Below the pieces are notes generated by a model. The model ran no database searches, had not been told where the DNA came from, and saw only the letters and a list, made by a program, of their open reading frames with translations. Source: CAIQIA01 sp945861105 (lineage in GTDB: Bacteria > Cyanobacteriota > Cyanobacteriia > PCC-6307 > Cyanobiaceae). Taken from it: a stretch of 64,000 nt of DNA. Positions 54,435 to 62,520 of this stretch are shown piece after piece. Within the stretch, counting starts at the first letter, position 1. Each line of letters begins with the position of its first letter. Location: contig CANLCC010000004.1 of assembly GCA_947488815.1 (NCBI GenBank), forward strand, positions 22,940-86,939, given 5' to 3'. A program made the position numbers and the translations under genes.

Positions 54435-55261
54435 TAAAAGCCCGCAACCGCCGCCTTCAGCAGCAGAGCGGCGAGGGCATCCCCCCCCAGCCAGGCCAGC
54501 ACCCCGCCGATGGCGAGAAACGGACCGAAGGGGAAGGGCTCGCGGGGACCGAGGCGACCCGTGAGACGACCCAACACCCCGAACAGGGCACCGGCCACGA
54601 TCGCCAGGGCCACCGCCAGACCCAGCCCCCCGAGGCCGAGCCAGGCCCCCAGCAAGGCCGCCAGGCGGGCGTCCCCAAGGCCGAGGGCAGGCTGCCCCAG
54701 CAACCGCTCGGCCACGGCGCTGGTGGCCTCGAAGCCCAGCAGACCGACGGCACAGGCGACCAGATGCCAGCGCAGCAGCCCCCCCTCCCCGAGCAGCAGC
54801 ACCGCCCCCAGGGTCAGGGCCAGGCCGGTGAGCAAGCCCCAGCGGCAGAGGGACTCCGGCAAACGCAGGGTGCGGAGGTCGATCAGGGCCAGGGGGAGCA
54901 ACCAGAGCAGCAGCAGGCCGCCGGCGAGCAGATTGACCACCGGCGGCAGGGGGCCCAGTCGTCCCACCCCCGGCCAGGCCATCAGCACCCAGAGCCCACC
55001 GCTGAACAGCTCAACAAGGGGGTACGTGACGGAGATGGGGGTGCGGCAGAAGCCACAGCGGCCCCGCAGCAGCAACCAGCTGACCAGCGGCACATTCATC
55101 CACCAGCGCAGGGGGCGGCCACACCGGGGGCAGTGGCTGCCGGGGCGCAGCACGGAGGCCCCCCGCGGCAACCGCCACACCACCACATTGGTGAAGCTCC
55201 CCACCGCCAGACCCAGCACGAGGGCAAGCAGCGCCAGCGATGGCTCCGGAGGGCCTGCCAT
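54434..55261 (-). CDS. pilD: Prepilin peptidase (A24 family, PilD)
   Basis: Cuts and methylates type IV prepilins at the inner membrane. 275 residues, about seven helices. The N-terminal cytoplasmic loop has a zinc site HCPRCGRPLRWWMNVP and RCGFCRTPIS; the catalytic Asp are in LALIDLRTL and LGLGDARLAALLG (GxGD). The start abuts orf98's stop (TGATG) and the stop abuts accD, so the three are coupled. No pilin genes are near. Confidence 0.93.
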   Translation of the reverse strand: MAGPPEPSLALLALVLGLAVGSFTNVVVWRLPRGASVLRPGSHCPRCGRPLRWWMNVPLVSWLLLRGRCGFCRTPISVTYPLVELFSGGLWVLMAWPGVGRLGPLPPVVNLLAGGLLLLWLLPLALIDLRTLRLPESLCRWGLLTGLALTLGAVLLLGEGGLLRWHLVACAVGLLGFEATSAVAERLLGQPALGLGDARLAALLGAWLGLGGLGLAVALAIVAGALFGVLGRLTGRLGPREPFPFGPFLAIGGVLAWLGGDALAALLLKAAVAGF

Positions 55262-55557
55262 CAGCGGCGCTGGCGGGCTCCCGACCGCCCGGGGGGCCGG
55301 AGGCGCACGAGGTCCATGGGCAGAAAATGCTCATCGGGAAGCAACACCGCCGACTCGAAGATCAACCGACCCTGGGCCGTGGCGGCGTTGACCACCACGC
55401 CAAGGGCATCGGGGTGGCTTCCCTGTCGTTCGAGATGCTCCAGCACAACCCTCCTGGCAATCGGGAGCAACCGCAGCAACTGATCCGGGGCCCAGCGTGC
55501 TGGCCCCGGATCAGCGGCGAAAGCGGCGCCACGGATGGCGAAGGAGGGGATTGTCAC
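55261..55557 (-). CDS. Conserved-looking small protein, unknown function
   Basis: 98 residues. MTIPSFAIRGAAFAADPGPA, then RLLPIARRVVLEHLERQG and GRLIFESAVLLPDEHFLPMDLVRL. The FESAVLLPDEHFLPMD stretch looks like a conserved core, but I do not know the family. It is the first gene of the tightly packed run toward pilD and accD, 37 bases after prk on the same strand. Confidence 0.68.
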   Translation of the reverse strand: MTIPSFAIRGAAFAADPGPARWAPDQLLRLLPIARRVVLEHLERQGSHPDALGVVVNAATAQGRLIFESAVLLPDEHFLPMDLVRLRPPGRSGARQRR

Positions 55558-55594
55558 CGCCGCACGTTAGCCGTGCCACGGTCGACTGTTCGTG

Positions 55595-56497
55595 TCAGCC
55601 CAGGCGACGCTTCTCCTCGATCATGCGGTGGATGATCGGCGTCAGGATCAGTTCCATCGCAAAACCCATCTTGCCGCCGTTCACCACGATGCTGGTGGGG
55701 CTTGACATGAACGAGTCGTGAATCATCTTGAGCAGGTAGGGGAAGTCGATCTCCCACTTCTCCCGGGCTCCCTTACGGAAGTGGATGATCACGAAGCTCT
55801 CGTCAGGGGTGGGGATGTTGCGACAGATGAACGGGTTGGAGGTGTCGACGGTGGGCACCCGCTGGAAGTTGATGTCGGTGAGGCTGAACTGGGGGCAGAT
55901 GTGGTTGATGTAATCGGGCATGCGCCGCAGGATCGTGTCGACGATCGCTTCGGCCGAGTAGCCGCGCTCTGCGTTGTCGCGATGGATCTTCTGGATCCAC
56001 TCCAGGTTGGTGATGGGCACCACGCCGATCAGCAGGTCCACCAGCGCAGCCACGTCGTAGCCCTCGCCGGCCACCCCGCCGTGCAGGCCCTCGTAGAACA
56101 GCAGGTCAGTGGCGGGGGGCAGGGGTTCCCAGGGGGTGAACTGCCCGGGCTCAAGGCTGGTGCCCAGCCTGGAATTGTGCTCGGCCGCTTCCTCGACGCT
56201 GTGGAGGTAGTACCGACGCTCGCCACCGCCGCTGGTGCCGTAGGAGCGGAAGACCTCCTCGAGCTTGTCGAAGAGGTTGGCCTCAGGGCCGAAATGGGAG
56301 AAGTTCTCACCCCGTTGCTGGGCCTCGGCCATGGCCTGCTTCATCGGCCCGCGTTCGTAGCGGTGGTAGCTGTCACCCTCGATGACCGCAGGCACAATGC
56401 CCTCGCGTCCGAAGATGTGCTCGAAGGCCCGCTTCACGGTGCTGGTGCCGGCGCCGGAGGACCCGGTGACCGCAACGATGGGGTGCAGCTTCGACAT
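55595..56497 (-). CDS. prk: Phosphoribulokinase, class I (proteobacterial-type)
   Basis: Makes ribulose-1,5-bisphosphate from ribulose-5-phosphate and ATP in the Calvin cycle. 300 residues. P-loop AVTGSSGAGTSTVKRAFEHI, then EGDSYHRYER, LLFYEGLHGG, WIQKIHRDNAERGYS, FSLTDINFQRVPTVDTSNPF and SPTSIVVNGGKMGFAMELIL. This is the compact form known from Rhodobacter, not the ~330-residue plastid-type PRK. Alpha-cyanobacteria are known to carry such proteobacterium-like Calvin genes. Confidence 0.95.
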   Translation of the reverse strand: MSKLHPIVAVTGSSGAGTSTVKRAFEHIFGREGIVPAVIEGDSYHRYERGPMKQAMAEAQQRGENFSHFGPEANLFDKLEEVFRSYGTSGGGERRYYLHSVEEAAEHNSRLGTSLEPGQFTPWEPLPPATDLLFYEGLHGGVAGEGYDVAALVDLLIGVVPITNLEWIQKIHRDNAERGYSAEAIVDTILRRMPDYINHICPQFSLTDINFQRVPTVDTSNPFICRNIPTPDESFVIIHFRKGAREKWEIDFPYLLKMIHDSFMSSPTSIVVNGGKMGFAMELILTPIIHRMIEEKRRLG

Positions 56498-56550
56498 CGC
56501 TCCTCGCAGGGGGATTGGCTGCAGAGTTTGCCAGACCGCCGGCCCCGCCG

Positions 56551-57630
56551 TCAGGCGAGGGAGGCCAGCAGCCGTTCACCCATGGCGGCACAGCCCACCA
56601 ACCGGCAGCCGGGGGCCATCAGGTCCCCCGTGCGGTAACCAGCCGCCAGCACCCGGTCCACGGCGGTCTCCAGGGCCGTGGCGGCCGCTTCCTGGCCCAG
56701 GCCGATGCGCAGCATCATCGCCGCCGAGAGCACCATGGCCAGCGGATTGGCCTTGTCCTGGCCGGCGATGTCCGGGGCCGAGCCGTGAACCGGCTCGAAC
56801 AGGCCGGGGCCGTCGGCCCCGAGGGAAGCGGAGGGGAGCATGCCGATCGAACCGGTGAGCATGGCGGCCTCGTCGCTGAGGATGTCGCCGAAGAGATTGC
56901 CGGTGAGCAGCACGTCGAACTGACGCGGATCGCGCACCAGTTGCATGGCGGCATTGTCGACGTAGAGATGGCTCAGCTCCACGTCGGGGTACTCGGCCGC
57001 CATGGCCGTGACCCGATCCCGCCAGAGCTGCGAGACATCGAGCACGTTGGCCTTGTCGACCGAACACAGCGTCCCGCGACGCTGGCGGGCCAGATCGAAG
57101 GCCACCCGTGCGATGCGGTCCACCTCCGAACTGCTGTAGGTCATGGTGTTGAAGCCCCGTTCCTCACCGTCCTCGCCGACGACACGACCCCGGGGTTGGC
57201 CGAAATAGATGCCGCCGATCAGTTCTCTCACCACCAGCAGATCCACATCGCGGATCACCTCTTCCCGCAGGCTGCTGGCCCCGATGAGGGCCGGCACGAT
57301 GCGCACCGGCCGCAGGTTGGCAAACAGTCCCAGGCCCGAACGCAGGGCCAGCAGACCACTTTCCGGGCGCTGGGGGCGGGGCAGGCTGTCGTAGCGGGGG
57401 CCACCGATGGCCGCCAGCAGCACGGCGTCACTGGCCCGGCAGGCCTCGAGGGTGGCCGCCGGCAGCGGTTCACCGCAGGCATCAACCCCGGCACCACCCA
57501 CGGGCCGCGGGTCAAAGGCAAGGGTGAAGCCATGGAGCTCGGCCACCCGCTCGAGCAAGGTGGTGGCCACAGCCATGATCTCCGGGCCGATGCCGTCACC
57601 GGCCAGCGTGGTGATGTGAAAGCTGGTCAT
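56551..57630 (-). CDS. leuB: 3-isopropylmalate dehydrogenase
   Basis: Third enzyme of leucine synthesis. 359 residues. TLAGDGIGPEIMAVATTLL, LLAAIGGPRYD, LRSGLGLFANLRPVR, VVRELIGGIYFG, SVDKANVLDVSQLWR, and the metal site TGNLFGDILSDEAAM are all in place, ending EPVHGSAPDIAGQDKANPLA. Start MTSFHITTLAGDG is preferred over the longer upstream reading. It is in line with lpxD and prk on the minus strand. Confidence 0.97.
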   Translation of the reverse strand: MTSFHITTLAGDGIGPEIMAVATTLLERVAELHGFTLAFDPRPVGGAGVDACGEPLPAATLEACRASDAVLLAAIGGPRYDSLPRPQRPESGLLALRSGLGLFANLRPVRIVPALIGASSLREEVIRDVDLLVVRELIGGIYFGQPRGRVVGEDGEERGFNTMTYSSSEVDRIARVAFDLARQRRGTLCSVDKANVLDVSQLWRDRVTAMAAEYPDVELSHLYVDNAAMQLVRDPRQFDVLLTGNLFGDILSDEAAMLTGSIGMLPSASLGADGPGLFEPVHGSAPDIAGQDKANPLAMVLSAAMMLRIGLGQEAAATALETAVDRVLAAGYRTGDLMAPGCRLVGCAAMGERLLASLA

Positions 57631-57655
57631 GCCCGCAGGCAGCGCGGCGCCGAAC

Positions 57656-58696
57656 CTATCGCGCCGCCTCATCAAGGCCCAGGCGCCTGAGGGTCCGGGC
57701 CATCTCAGGCAGGCGGCTGAAGGCGGCACTGCACCGCAGCCAGAGGCGGTTGGGGATCGCCGGATAACCGCTCACCACCTCCCCGGCGGCCACCTCGCCA
57801 TGGATGCCCGACTTGGAGGAGGCAATGGCCCGATCCCCGATCCGGGCGCGGTTGGCCACCCCCACCTGCCCCGCCAGGATCACCCCGTTCCCCAGCACCG
57901 CCCCGCCGGCGATGCCCACCTGGGCGGCCAGGGCACACCCCCGGCCGATGGTCACCCCATGGCCGACGTGGACCATGTTGTCGATCTTGGTGCCGTCACC
58001 GATGCGGGTCGCCCCCACCGAAGGACGGTCGATGGCGCTGCCGCAGCCGACTTCCACCCCCTCCCCGAGCAACACCAGGCCGGTCTGGGGCATCTTGCGC
58101 CAGCCCGTGCTGGTGGGCACGAAGCCGAACCCTTCGGAGCCGACCACCGCCGTTGAGTGGATGACGCAGGCCCTGCCGAGGCGGCTGCCGGGATGGAGCA
58201 CCGCATTTGCCTCGATGACGCAGCCATCACCCAGCTCGACATCGTCATAAAGCACCACCCCGGGGGCCAGCACGCAGCCGTCGCCGATCCGACAGGCGGC
58301 GCCGACCACGGCATGGGCACCGATGCTCACGTTCTGCCCGAGCACGGCGGTGGGATCGATCACCGCCGAGGGGTGAATGCCCTGGGGCCGGGGCCGGGGC
58401 GGCAGCAGCACCTCAAGCGCCTCGGCGAAGCCCAGACGGGGATCCCGCAGGGCGATCCAGGCCATGCCGCGGCTGCTGGCCAGGGTCTGCAGGTCCCCAT
58501 CCGGGGGAAGCAGCAATGCCGAGGCCTGGCAGTGGTCAAGGGCGTTGCGCAGGCTGCTGCCCTGTTCCAGAAACGCCAGCTGACCCGCCACCGCCTCATC
58601 GATGGCGGCGGCACCGGTCAGATCCGGATCAACCGCGAGGGAGCGTGGCGCCCCATCCACCCCGGACAGATGCTCCAGGAGAACACTGAATTTCAT
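57656..58696 (-). CDS. lpxD: UDP-3-O-acylglucosamine N-acyltransferase
   Basis: Adds the second acyl chain in lipid A synthesis. 346 residues, an N-terminal uridine-binding domain followed by a left-handed beta-helix of hexapeptide repeats from about residue 105, for example AVLGQNVSIGAHAVVGAACRIGDG. The catalytic His region DNMVHVGHGVTIGRGCAL is present, followed by VGIAGGAVLGNGVILAGQ. Start MKFSVLLEHLSGVDG. It is 26 bases upstream of leuB. Confidence 0.95.
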   Translation of the reverse strand: MKFSVLLEHLSGVDGAPRSLAVDPDLTGAAAIDEAVAGQLAFLEQGSSLRNALDHCQASALLLPPDGDLQTLASSRGMAWIALRDPRLGFAEALEVLLPPRPRPQGIHPSAVIDPTAVLGQNVSIGAHAVVGAACRIGDGCVLAPGVVLYDDVELGDGCVIEANAVLHPGSRLGRACVIHSTAVVGSEGFGFVPTSTGWRKMPQTGLVLLGEGVEVGCGSAIDRPSVGATRIGDGTKIDNMVHVGHGVTIGRGCALAAQVGIAGGAVLGNGVILAGQVGVANRARIGDRAIASSKSGIHGEVAAGEVVSGYPAIPNRLWLRCSAAFSRLPEMARTLRRLGLDEAAR

Positions 58697-58711
58697 GGCG
58701 ACGTGCCGTGA

Positions 58712-59851
58712 TCAGGGGGACGGCGGGATCGTACGGCCTGCTCCGGGGGCGGTGAGCACCAGTTCATCCCGATGGACCACCGCTTCGGGCAGGTCGGGGT
58801 CAAGACGGGTGCGGATCTCGGCGCTCGTGAGGCCGAGGGCCTGCAGCAGTTCGTCGCTGGAGAAGGCCGACAACCCCCGGGCCAGCTCCTGGCCCTGTTC
58901 ATCGACGATGCGCACGGGGGCATGGCGGCTGAAACGACCGTCGATCGCACGGATGCCGACGGCCAGGAGCGACGCCCCCTGGTGCAGCAACGCCCCACGG
59001 GCGCCCGCATCGACGATGAGGCTCCCCTCGGGCACCGGGGCGTGGGCCAGCCAGCGCTTGCGGTCGGGGATCGGCCTGGCGCTGGGCAAGAAGCGGGTGC
59101 CGTGGGGATGGCCCTCCAGCAGCTCCCGCAGCACGGCAGGATCGCGGCCGTCGGCGAGGCGCACCTCAATGCCGCTGGCCGTGGCGATGCGGGCCGCCGC
59201 CAGCTTGGTGGTCATGCCACCGGTGCCCCAGCTGCCGCCCCCCCCCGCCGCTGCGCTCAGGCCATCGAGCTCCGCCAGGGAGCGGACCTCAGGAATCGGC
59301 ACCGCACCTTCGTCATGGCGGGGATCGCCCGAATAGAGACGGTCGATGTCGGTGAGCAGCACCAGGCAACGGGCCCGCAGGGCCACGGCCACCAGGGCCG
59401 ACAGAGTGTCGTTGTCTCCGAAGCGCAACTCTTCGGTGGCCAGGGTGTCGTTCTCGTTGATCACCGGCAGCACCCCCCACGCGAGCAACTGGTCGAGGGT
59501 GCGGCTGGCGTTCATGAACCGCCGGCGGGAGGCCAGATCCCCTCGGGTGAGCAGCACCTGGGCAACGGTGACGCCATGGTCCCGGAAGGCCTGGTCGTAG
59601 AGGCCCATGAGCCTGCCCTGGCCGATCGCCGCCGCCGCCTGCAGCTCCTGGACCAGCCGCGGTCGCTCCGTGCGCTGCAGCGCGGTGCAGCCAAGCCCCA
59701 CGGCCCCGCTGGTGACCAGGGCCACACCGGTGCCCCGGGAGCGTTCAGCGCTCAGGGTCTCGGCCAGACAGCCGATGAACGCAGGTGTCGACAGGCCATG
59801 GGCACCACGCAGCAGGCTGGTGCCCACCTTCACCACCACCGTGCCGGTCAT
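58712..59851 (-). CDS. proB: Glutamate 5-kinase
   Basis: First step of proline synthesis. 379 residues: an amino-acid kinase domain with VVKVGTSLLRG, VTSGAVGLGC, PVINENDTLATEELRFGDND and GTGGMTTKLAAARIA, and a C-terminal PUA domain from about residue 280 with GSLIVDAGARGALLHQGASL. It overlaps the yqeG stop as ATGA. Confidence 0.96.
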   Translation of the reverse strand: MTGTVVVKVGTSLLRGAHGLSTPAFIGCLAETLSAERSRGTGVALVTSGAVGLGCTALQRTERPRLVQELQAAAAIGQGRLMGLYDQAFRDHGVTVAQVLLTRGDLASRRRFMNASRTLDQLLAWGVLPVINENDTLATEELRFGDNDTLSALVAVALRARCLVLLTDIDRLYSGDPRHDEGAVPIPEVRSLAELDGLSAAAGGGGSWGTGGMTTKLAAARIATASGIEVRLADGRDPAVLRELLEGHPHGTRFLPSARPIPDRKRWLAHAPVPEGSLIVDAGARGALLHQGASLLAVGIRAIDGRFSRHAPVRIVDEQGQELARGLSAFSSDELLQALGLTSAEIRTRLDPDLPEAVVHRDELVLTAPGAGRTIPPSP

Positions 59852-60387
59852 GGCAGGGGCGGAGCATCCGCATGGAGCTGAGCACCGACAAGACGGGCCA
59901 GCAGCAGCTCAGCCCGCTGGACCGGTGCCCGGGCCGCCGGTCGGCCGTCGGCGTCGATGGCCCGCACCAGCACCGTGAACAGCCCCAGCCGGTTGCCGGC
60001 GATGACGTCGGTGAACAGCCGGTCGCCGATCATGGCCACCTGGGCCGCCGGCAGCTGCAGTTGCTGCAGCACCCGGCGCAGGGCTCCCCGCCGCGGCTTG
60101 CAGGCCGCTGCCGTGAACGGCAGATCAAAGCGGCGGGCAATGGCCGCGATGCGCTGGCGGTCAGGGTTGTTGCTGAACAGATGCAGCGGCAACTGACGGG
60201 AGGCGCCCTCGATCCAGCGGCTGATGGCCACCGAGGGCTCCGCACAGGTGCGGGGCAGCAGGGTGGCATCCACATCGAGCACCAGGGCCCTGATCTGGTG
60301 GGCGAGGAGCACGTCCAGGGGCAGATCGGCCAGCACCCCTGAGGCGATCAGGTCGGGTTCCAGCAGAGGCGACAGCCGTTGCAGCAT
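59848..60387 (-). CDS. YqeG-family HAD phosphatase
   Basis: About 179 residues. HAD subfamily IIIA with motif I ALVLDVDATLLPR, in which the usual DVDNT Asn is Ala, motif II HLFSNNP, and motif IV IGDRLFTDVIAGNRLG. Members include phosphatidylglycerophosphate phosphatase (Gep4/PTPMT relatives), so a role in PG synthesis, needed in thylakoids, is inferred. The ATG shares one base with the DUF3727 stop, and the stop overlaps proB. Confidence 0.88.
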   Translation of the reverse strand: MLQRLSPLLEPDLIASGVLADLPLDVLLAHQIRALVLDVDATLLPRTCAEPSVAISRWIEGASRQLPLHLFSNNPDRQRIAAIARRFDLPFTAAACKPRRGALRRVLQQLQLPAAQVAMIGDRLFTDVIAGNRLGLFTVLVRAIDADGRPAARAPVQRAELLLARLVGAQLHADAPPLP

Positions 60388-60932
60388 CAACCCGCTGCCT
60401 CCCGCTCCTCCAGCTCGGCCTCGATGCGGGGCTGGATGCGCTCAAATTCCTCACCCTCCACGAGCACGGCCTCACCATCGAGCAACCGCGCCACGACGAA
60501 GAAGGGATCCAGGGGGATGTAGAGGCCATATTCCCGCTCCTCCACCACAAAACTGACGAGGAGCTCGAACGTCTCGGCGTCATCCTCCCCGTCCTCGTCC
60601 TCCAGGAGGTCCTCGGGGTCGGGCTCCTCCAGTTCACCGGCCACCGTGAGGGTGACGGCGGACTGCACGAGCGTGAGGTCGTGTTCCTGGAGCACCACCT
60701 CGGCGGTGGAGAGGATGGCTGGGGTGATGGCATCACCATCCAGAAGCTCCGGCTCGTCGTCATCGCGCAGCCGGAAGAGCGTCACCGGGGTGTCCACCGG
60801 AGTCAGGAGGGCGTAGTCATTGCCATCCAGGGGGATCAGCTGTTCCAGGAAGCAGAGCAGATCCCTGCCCTTGCCGTCCTGCACCAGCACCGTGGGCACA
60901 TCGCCTGATCCGGGCAGGGTCGAATCACTCAT
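60387..60932 (-). CDS. DUF3727 family protein
   Basis: 181 residues from MSDSTLPGSGDVPTVLVQDG. DUF3727 is a cyanobacterial/plastid family; segments are GRDLLCFLEQLIPLDGNDYALLTPVDTPV, a Glu/Asp-rich loop (EDLLEDEDGEDDAETF) and REYGLYIPLDPFFVVARL. Function unknown. It lies between ruvX and yqeG, sharing one base with yqeG. Confidence 0.88.
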   Translation of the reverse strand: MSDSTLPGSGDVPTVLVQDGKGRDLLCFLEQLIPLDGNDYALLTPVDTPVTLFRLRDDDEPELLDGDAITPAILSTAEVVLQEHDLTLVQSAVTLTVAGELEEPDPEDLLEDEDGEDDAETFELLVSFVVEEREYGLYIPLDPFFVVARLLDGEAVLVEGEEFERIQPRIEAELEEREAAG

Positions 60933-60951
60933 GGAAGGGTTGCGCAGCAGT

Positions 60952-61434
60952 TCAGAATCCCTCAGCAAGGGTGGCACTGTCCCGCCCCCCCGTGGTGGCA
61001 GGCACCGGTTCGTCCCCTTCCTGAAGCCATTGTTGCAGCAGCAGCGCCGCAGCTGCACTGTCGAGACGACCACTGCGATCCCCCCCCAGACCGAAGCGAT
61101 CGGCGGCACTCCAGCTGCTGGCGTGCTCATCGACCCAGGCCAGCGGCAGGTTGAGCGAGCGGGCGAGCCGCTGGCCGTAACGACGGCAGTGCTGGGCCTG
61201 GTCGGTGGGCTGCTGGCGGCTGTCGAGGGGGAGCCCCACCACCAGGGCTTCGCAGCGGCGCTGGCAGACGAGGGCAGAGAACCAGTCGCAGTCGTCCTTC
61301 CAGGGGCCGCGGTGGCGGGCGGGCAGGGGGGTCACCGTCAGGCCGAGGGGATCACAGCCGGCCACACCGATGCGACGGCGTCCGACATCAAGGGCCAGCA
61401 CCGAACGGGGACGGGGCGGCTGACCGCGGCTCAA
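60952..61434 (-). CDS. ruvX: Putative pre-16S rRNA nuclease / Holliday junction resolvase (YqgF)
   Basis: 160 residues, RNase H fold. SVLALDVGRRRIGVAGCDPLGLTVTPL carries the first catalytic Asp, ALVVGLPLDSRQQPTDQAQHC the Glu/Gly region, and LAWVDEHASSW with DSAAAALLLQQWLQEG the last acidic residues. The start is a TTG that overlaps the stop of the GNAT-like gene (TTGA). Confidence 0.92.
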   Translation of the reverse strand: MSRGQPPRPRSVLALDVGRRRIGVAGCDPLGLTVTPLPARHRGPWKDDCDWFSALVCQRRCEALVVGLPLDSRQQPTDQAQHCRRYGQRLARSLNLPLAWVDEHASSWSAADRFGLGGDRSGRLDSAAAALLLQQWLQEGDEPVPATTGGRDSATLAEGF

Positions 61435-62468
61435 CGCACCGCCTCCGGCACCGGCCTCTGGCCTGGCCGCCAGGGTCCCACGAGCCGATCCAGCGTCGCC
61501 GACCGCCGCCAGGACGGGGTTGCCAGCGCCTGGCGAGCCCAGAGGCTGCGGGCCAGCACCAGCTCCTCCCCCACCTGGACGGCCCCCTGGTGGGCCAGCC
61601 AGGCGATCAGCCGGGGGCGGCGTCCGTCGCAGCGCAGCACCACCGGCAGATGGTCCCGGATGGCCATGCCCAGCAGCAGGGCCATCGGACCTTCCAGCAG
61701 GGCCTCCCAGGCAGGGTGAAGGGTGAGGTCAAGCTCCATGGGCTGCTGGCCATGGCGGCGCCGTTGCAGCCGGGCCGCGGCCACGGCCAAATGACGCTGA
61801 CGATCCACCAGCAGGCGACTGGCGGGGAGGGCGTCATCCAGGAGGTCGGGGCTGCTCAGATCCTGCATGCGCCGCAGCTGACTGGGGGTGGCGCTCAGTT
61901 CGAGCTGCAGCAGCAGGGCGGCGTTGTCGGCCTGCAGGGGCAGCAGCTCGAGCCCCTCGGGCAGGGGCTGATCGGCGGATTGCAGATGGTCAAGATCATC
62001 GAGACGCCACACCTGCAGCTGTTGCAGCGTCTGAAAACCCTGGTCCCGCAGGGCGGCCAGCAGCAGTTCGTCATGCAGATCCGCACGGGCGATCCAGCTC
62101 ACGGCCGCCGGGGTCCGGTGCAGGGCCTCCCGGAGAAGGGCTGTGGCGAGGTCGAGGCGACCATCCGCGTCATCGCTGATCTGCAGCAGATCCAGACGCC
62201 AGCAGCTGCCCCGACGGTTGGCGGACCCCGCCAGCAACAGTCCGACGGGCTGGTCCGAGGGGGCAAGGGCCACCAGCCCCAGATCAGCCGGCCGACGAGC
62301 GCCACTCCGTCCGATCAGGCGCTGAAGGGGCCCGACGAGAGCCTGGCGCCAGACGCGCGCTCCGCCACCATCATCCTGGTGCGCCACCAGCTGGCGCAGC
62401 AACAGCGGCAGATGCCCCCAGTGCAGGGGCTGCACCCTCGGGGCGGCGTCGGTCGGCAGGCTCGGCAT
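61431..62468 (-). CDS. GNAT-like acyltransferase, unknown substrate
   Basis: 345 residues from MPSLPTDAAPRVQPLHWGHL. The middle part DLGLVALAPSDQPVGLLLAG, WRLDLLQISDDADGRLDLATALLREALH resembles a GNAT acetyltransferase, while the C-terminal half (LLALRDQGFQTLQQLQVWRL to end) looks like a second, degenerate GNAT repeat. The call is weak. It is coupled to ruvX by the TTGA overlap. Confidence 0.62.
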   Translation of the reverse strand: MPSLPTDAAPRVQPLHWGHLPLLLRQLVAHQDDGGGARVWRQALVGPLQRLIGRSGARRPADLGLVALAPSDQPVGLLLAGSANRRGSCWRLDLLQISDDADGRLDLATALLREALHRTPAAVSWIARADLHDELLLAALRDQGFQTLQQLQVWRLDDLDHLQSADQPLPEGLELLPLQADNAALLLQLELSATPSQLRRMQDLSSPDLLDDALPASRLLVDRQRHLAVAAARLQRRRHGQQPMELDLTLHPAWEALLEGPMALLLGMAIRDHLPVVLRCDGRRPRLIAWLAHQGAVQVGEELVLARSLWARQALATPSWRRSATLDRLVGPWRPGQRPVPEAVR

Positions 62469-62520
62469 CCCAGACAGCAGACCACGTCCGACTTTATCCA
62501 GCGGACCCGGGGCCGGCGGG

